Both the position numbers and the translations under genes were made by a program. A stretch of DNA of 64,000 nt, from positions 372,001 through 436,000 of the forward strand of contig CAVYPM010000017.1 of NCBI GenBank assembly GCA_963770375.1. The letters run 5' to 3'. Origin of the DNA: DASVBE01 sp963770375. Lineage in GTDB: Bacteria > Actinomycetota > Actinomycetes > Streptosporangiales > Streptosporangiaceae. The notes under the pieces are model-generated. The model was not told the DNA's origin, ran no database searches, and saw only the letters and a program-made list of their open reading frames with translations. Each line of letters begins with the position of its first letter. The stretch's first letter is position 1. Of this stretch, positions 60,507 to 64,000 are shown one piece after another.

Positions 60507-62523
60507 CCCACCCGCTCGCCCTCGATCACGGCCGCGTGTGCCCGCCGCGGCGCCAGGCAGTCCCCCACCCGGTGCACCTCGAACGGCACGCCACCGCCGG
60601 CGGCACCGCCTGGCCCCGTCACCACTGGCCCCGTCACCACTGGCCCCGTCACCACTGGCCCGCAGTTCCTGCCACAGCGCGTCCTCGGGCTGGGCCGGCA
60701 CCGCGCACGCCGCCCAGTCGCACACCAGCTCCAGCGCGGTCCCGGTCGGGTGGTGCTGCACCGACAGCACCAGCCGCCCGTCCTCCTCCCGGGAGCCCAG
60801 CACCACCACGTCGGTCCGCTGCCGGATGCCCTTGGCGTGCGCCTTGACGTTCCAGGTCTCCAGATCCAGGGTCACGCCCAGATCCTGGCCCACGACCATC
60901 CCGTTAGTGATCACCTCGACAAGACAGCCCCGGTCGGCCAGCAGTTCGGCCGCCGACGTCGCCTGGTGGAAGCCAAGCTCGTCCACCACGATCACGGACC
61001 CTGCCGCCCCCGCCGTCCCGTCGATCACCTCGCGCACGTCAACCACCCGCGGATGGCCGCCCGACCACCACGGCCGGGCCGGCCGGGCCCCGGTGGCCAG
61101 GACCACCGCATCCGGCGCCTCGGCGCGCAGGAACGCAGCCGATACCTCGAACTGCGGTCTGCACCGCCACCCCCCGCCGGGCCGCCTCGGCCGCCAGGTT
61201 CCGCACCAGGTCACCGAACTCGGCCCGGGCCGGCACGCGGGCCGCGACCGCGACCTGCCCGCCGATCCGTCCTGACCGCTCGAACAGCGTCACCCGGTGC
61301 CCTCGCCCAGCCGCCGTCACCGCGGCCTGAAGCCCCCCGGGCCCGCCGCCGACCACATACACCCGCCGGCCGCCACGGCGCGGCGCGGGCAGCGGGACGG
61401 ACTCCCGCCCCGTCCGCGGGTTCTCGATGCAGCCGAGCCAGCGGTTCAGCCCCATCCGGCCGACGCACTCCTGGTTGCAGGACAGGCAGGTGCGGATCCT
61501 GGCCGCCTCGCCCACCCGGGCCTTGGCGGTGAAGTCCGGGTCGGCGATCTGGCCGCGGACCACGCCGACCAGGTCGCACTGGCCGGCCGCGAGCGCCCGG
61601 TCGGCCTGCTTCGGGTCCTTGAACCGGCCCACCCCGACCACCGGCAGCGAAACCGCGCGGCGGATCGCCGCCGGGATGTACATCGCGTACCCCGGCGGGA
61701 CCTGCATCGACGCCTCGATCATGTACAGCGTGGCGGTGGCCACGCCGATCGAGGTGTTGATGTAGTCGACCTGACCGGTATCCGCGGCCATCCGGGCCAC
61801 CTCGACGGCCTCGTCGATCGTGGTGCCGCCCTCGATGAGCTCGTCCCCGCAGATCCGCACGCCGAGCGCGAGACCGGGCCCGATCGCCGCGCGGACCGCG
61901 GCGACGATCTCCAGCAGCAGCCGGGCCCGGTTGGCCAGCGGCCCGCCGTACCTGTCGGTCCGCCGGTTGGTGGCCGGGGACAGGAACCCGCGGACGATCG
62001 AGGAGTGCGAGCACTGCAGTTCGACGCCGTCGAACCCGCCCGCCGCGCAGTGCCCGGCGACCAGCGCGTAGCCCGCCACGATCTCGCGGATCTCGTGCTC
62101 CTCGACGGCCTTGGGCACCTCGCGGAACAGCGGGTCGGGCACCGGGCTCGGGGCCCACACCGGCAGCCGGGAGAACATCCCCGAGGCCTGCCCGCCGTTG
62201 TGGTTGAGCTGGGCCAGGATCGGCACGCCGTGCGCGTGAACGGCCCGCGTGATCCGCTGGTAGCCGGGGATCACCTCGGGCCTGAACCCGTGGATCAGCT
62301 TCTCGTACGGCCAGTCGGTGGGGTGGGTGGAGTGCTCCTCGGTGATGATCAGCCCGGCCCCGCCGGCCGCCCGCGCCGCGTAGTACGCGGCGTGCTGCGC
62401 CGACGGCAGCCCGTCCTGCGCGTAGTTGGTCAGGTGCGCGGAGAACACGACCCGGTTCGGCACCGTTAGCGGCCCGATCCGCAACGGCGAGAACAGGTAC
62501 CGGTACGGCCCGGCCCCGCTCAC
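60494..62523 (-). CDS. Mycofactocin-system FadH/OYE-family oxidoreductase 1 (two frame breaks)
   Basis: Old Yellow Enzyme barrel (residues 1-340; YLFSPLRIGPLTVPNRVVFSAH, QLNHNGGQ, GFLSPATNRRTDRYGG), then 4Fe-4S cysteines 346, 349, 353, 365 (CLSCNQEC ... C) and an FAD domain with GGGPGG (392-397), as in 2,4-dienoyl-CoA reductase. A break near 61158 moves the frame to QFEVSAAFLRAEAPDAVVLATGA; a second near 60605, just past a 15-bp repeat, leads to FEVHRVGDCLAPRRAHAAVIEGE and the stop at 60494. About 676 residues, normal for the family. Family and context point to use with mycofactocin, substrate unknown. Confidence 0.82.
60611..60660 (-). repeat. 15-bp direct repeat in OYE gene
   Basis: Three exact copies of TGGCCCCGTCACCAC plus five bases. 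On the coding strand they encode repeats of SGDGA and so keep frame. This is a surface-loop minisatellite, perhaps variable in copy number. Confidence 0.7.
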
Positions 62524-62542
62524 GGGGCGGCCAGGATGCGTC

Positions 62543-62851
62543 TCACAGCTGCCCCTTGGCCGGGTCGCCGGCCGGCACCGGGTGGCTGACCACGATCTGG
62601 GCCGGCCCGGTTAGCTTGCCGCGCAGCATCGGGTTCAGCGCGGCCAGGGCAGCTCCCCGGCTGTGCACGGCCAGCGCCTCCTCGCTGGCCCACCGCTCGA
62701 TCATGATCAGCTGGTCGCCGGCCCGGTGCAGCGCGTACAGCTCGCAACCGTCCTCGGCGTGCACCTGCGGGATGATCCCGGCGAACGCGGCCGCCACCGC
62801 GTCGGTGTGCTCCGGCTTGGGCGAGATGGTGGCGACGACCACAATCGACAT
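62543..62851 (-). CDS. Putative quinol monooxygenase (ABM fold)
   Basis: 102 residues, full length for the antibiotic biosynthesis monooxygenase/YgiN fold. SIVVVATISPKPEHTDAVAAAFAGIIPQVHAEDGCELYALHRAGDQLIMIERWASEEALAVHSRG has the expected order (two strands, helix, H at the cavity, RW.S.EAL..H). Such proteins oxidise quinols without cofactor. It lies between the two OYE genes, 19 bp before one and 15 bp after the other, so it is co-transcribed. Confidence 0.85.
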   Translation of the reverse strand: MSIVVVATISPKPEHTDAVAAAFAGIIPQVHAEDGCELYALHRAGDQLIMIERWASEEALAVHSRGAALAALNPMLRGKLTGPAQIVVSHPVPAGDPAKGQL

Positions 62852-62866
62852 CGGTGCTCCTGGCTG

Positions 62867-64000
62867 TCAGTGGGTGAATGCCGGGCTCAGTGCCGCGGCG
62901 TGGCCCAGGCGGCGGCCCTCCCGGATGGCCTCGGCCACGGTCCGCGGGGCCACGCAGTCGCCCGCCCGCGGCGTCTCCGGCCGGGACAGGTAGAGATCCT
63001 CATCGGGCAGCCGGTGCCCGCAGTCGACCAGCACAGCGCAGTCCACCCGCCGCTGCGCCCCGGTCCACACGTCCTCCAGCAAAGCGGTTCCGCCGCTCAC
63101 CTCGCGGATGAGCGACCGCAGTTCCCTGGTCACCCCGGCCCGCTGCAGCCGCACGTTCGCGTCGGCCAGGTCCCCGGTCAGCGACAGCAGCGTGCCCACC
63201 ACCGGATCCTGGGTGACCAGCGCGACCTGCCGCCCCGCCGCCGCCAGCAATTCCGCCACCGCCACCCCCACCGGCCCGCCCACCGGGTCATGCACGACGA
63301 CCGGCCCGTCCGGCAGCACGGCCGCGCCGGACAAGACGGCCAGGGCGTCCACGCTGACCGCAGGATCGAACCGGGCGGCCGGCCGCGAGCCGGTGGCCAG
63401 GATGACCTGGGTGCCCGCCGCCGCGGCCGCGTCCAGGTCCTCGGCGGTGATCTCGGTCTCCAGGTCGAACCGCACGCCGAGGCGCCGGGCCTCGGCTTCC
63501 AGCCAGTCGGCCAGCAGGGCCATCCGCTCCCGGGCCGGGCCGCCCGCCGCGGCCCGCAAGATGCCGCCGAGGCCAGCCGACCGCTCGGCCAGCCGGACCG
63601 CCAGCCCCGCCCCGGCGGCGACCCGGGCCGCCTCCAGCCCGGCCGGTCCCCCGCCGACGACGAGCACGCCGGGCTGCCCGGTCCGCGCCCCCGGTTCCGT
63701 AATCCTTCCTGGGCCAGAAACCCCATCGGCGGCGGGGGGCGGGTCGGTGGTTTCGTGGCCGGTGCGGGGGTCGCTGATGCAGGTGATGACCGGATTGCGG
63801 TTGTCGCGGACGCGGCAGGTCTGGTTGCACAGGATGCAGGGGCGGATCCGGTCCGGTGTGCCCGCGCGCAGCTTGGCCACCACATCCGCGTCGGCGATCT
63901 GCGCGCGGGTCATCTCGGCCAGGTCGGCGGCGCCCGCGTCGAGGGCGGCCTGCGCGGCGGCGGGGTCGACCACGCTCCCCTGCAGGGCGACAGGGACCGC
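62867..64000 (-). CDS. Mycofactocin-system FadH/OYE-family oxidoreductase 2, N-terminus beyond edge
   Basis: 377 residues visible; the frame is open to the right edge, so about 270 N-terminal residues (most of the OYE barrel) are outside the window. Seen are the barrel end ADLAEMTRAQIADADVVAKL, the 4Fe-4S cysteines (CILCNQTC ... C), FAD domain VLVVGGGPAGLEAARVAAGAG, and a C-terminal GDCVAPRTVAEAIREGRRLG. Paralogue of oxidoreductase 1 with a different barrel. First visible gene of the operon in transcription order. Confidence 0.85.
   Translation of the reverse strand, partial: AVPVALQGSVVDPAAAQAALDAGAADLAEMTRAQIADADVVAKLRAGTPDRIRPCILCNQTCRVRDNRNPVITCISDPRTGHETTDPPPAADGVSGPGRITEPGARTGQPGVLVVGGGPAGLEAARVAAGAGLAVRLAERSAGLGGILRAAAGGPARERMALLADWLEAEARRLGVRFDLETEITAEDLDAAAAAGTQVILATGSRPAARFDPAVSVDALAVLSGAAVLPDGPVVVHDPVGGPVGVAVAELLAAAGRQVALVTQDPVVGTLLSLTGDLADANVRLQRAGVTRELRSLIREVSGGTALLEDVWTGAQRRVDCAVLVDCGHRLPDEDLYLSRPETPRAGDCVAPRTVAEAIREGRRLGHAAALSPAFTH

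Noticed and set aside
60443..60660. CRISPR array
   Set aside because: The repeats are 15 and 17 bp direct tandem units without spacers, in or beside coding sequence, and no cas genes occur.
59502..61532. 676-codon plus-strand open frame opposite etfA/OYE1
   Set aside because: Shadow of high-GC minus-strand genes: Arg/Pro/Gly-rich, no motif, no start signals.

Overview
The window comes from a very GC-rich actinobacterium. The supports are the codon bias (nearly every third position G or C), GTG/TTG starts, several ECF sigma factors, an F420-type (Ddn-like) reductase, a remnant of a mycothiol-dependent isomerase, and part of a mycofactocin locus. I cannot name a genus. There is no rRNA, intact tRNA, CRISPR array or transposase. 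At least twelve single-base frame breaks interrupt otherwise well-conserved genes, so the source may be an error-prone or draft assembly. I annotate those genes across the break and say where it lies.

Layout. 1-3 kb: small hypothetical genes, a ParB-fold protein, a decayed MDMPI gene and two 3' tRNA fragments (Ile-like and Arg). The Arg fragment, followed by a terminator hairpin, looks like the right junction of an integrated element lying to the left. 3-13 kb: a GAP-family membrane protein, a large type I arylsulfatase, a SigE-type ECF sigma factor with a membrane partner, a RibD/DHFR-like reductase, a frame-broken serine hydrolase, a DUF6069 protein and a membrane protein with a His/Cys-rich C-terminus. 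13-24 kb: a PucR-family regulator flanked on both sides by two paralogous tiny proteins, followed by a tightly overlapping operon of DUF917, hydantoinase/oxoprolinase and a complete Opp/Dpp-type ABC importer. 24-26 kb: RecQ. 26-31.4 kb: an orphan Tat/lipoprotein solute-binding protein and a TetR regulator, each preceded by the same 15-bp operator, with remnants of an aminotransferase and an ABC ATPase between, then an RNHCP protein and a ferredoxin-P450 pair. 31-54 kb: mostly housekeeping and stress genes: an ECF42-type sigma with its DGPF partner, hydrolases, Nudix, glyoxalase-fold proteins, an HTH-SRPBCC fusion with an operator over its start codon, an amidohydrolase, an MpaB-AarF pair, a SigG/J-like sigma, an MFS exporter, TrmO, a DksA-like protein without zinc ligands, and a FUSC transporter. 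54-64 kb: a minus-strand operon that enters from beyond the right edge.

The right-hand operon runs, in transcription order: FadH/OYE-type oxidoreductase 2 (truncated by the edge), a quinol-monooxygenase-like protein, FadH/OYE-type oxidoreductase 1, EtfA, FixC, FixX, EtfB, a mycofactocin-coupled SDR, and the mycofactocin glycosyltransferase MftF. It reads as a route from mycofactocin-bound hydride to the quinone pool: SDR to mycofactocin, then EtfAB, then the FixC/FixX quinone reductase, with two iron-sulfur flavin OYE enzymes as additional substrates or partners. The precursor peptide and maturation genes (mftA-E) are not in the window and would be expected further right.

The PucR operon reads as uptake of a peptide- or amide-like substrate through the ABC importer and opening of a hydantoin or oxoproline-like ring by the DUF917/hydantoinase pair. 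The two small paralogues and a shared 19-bp motif upstream of both appear to belong to the same regulated unit.
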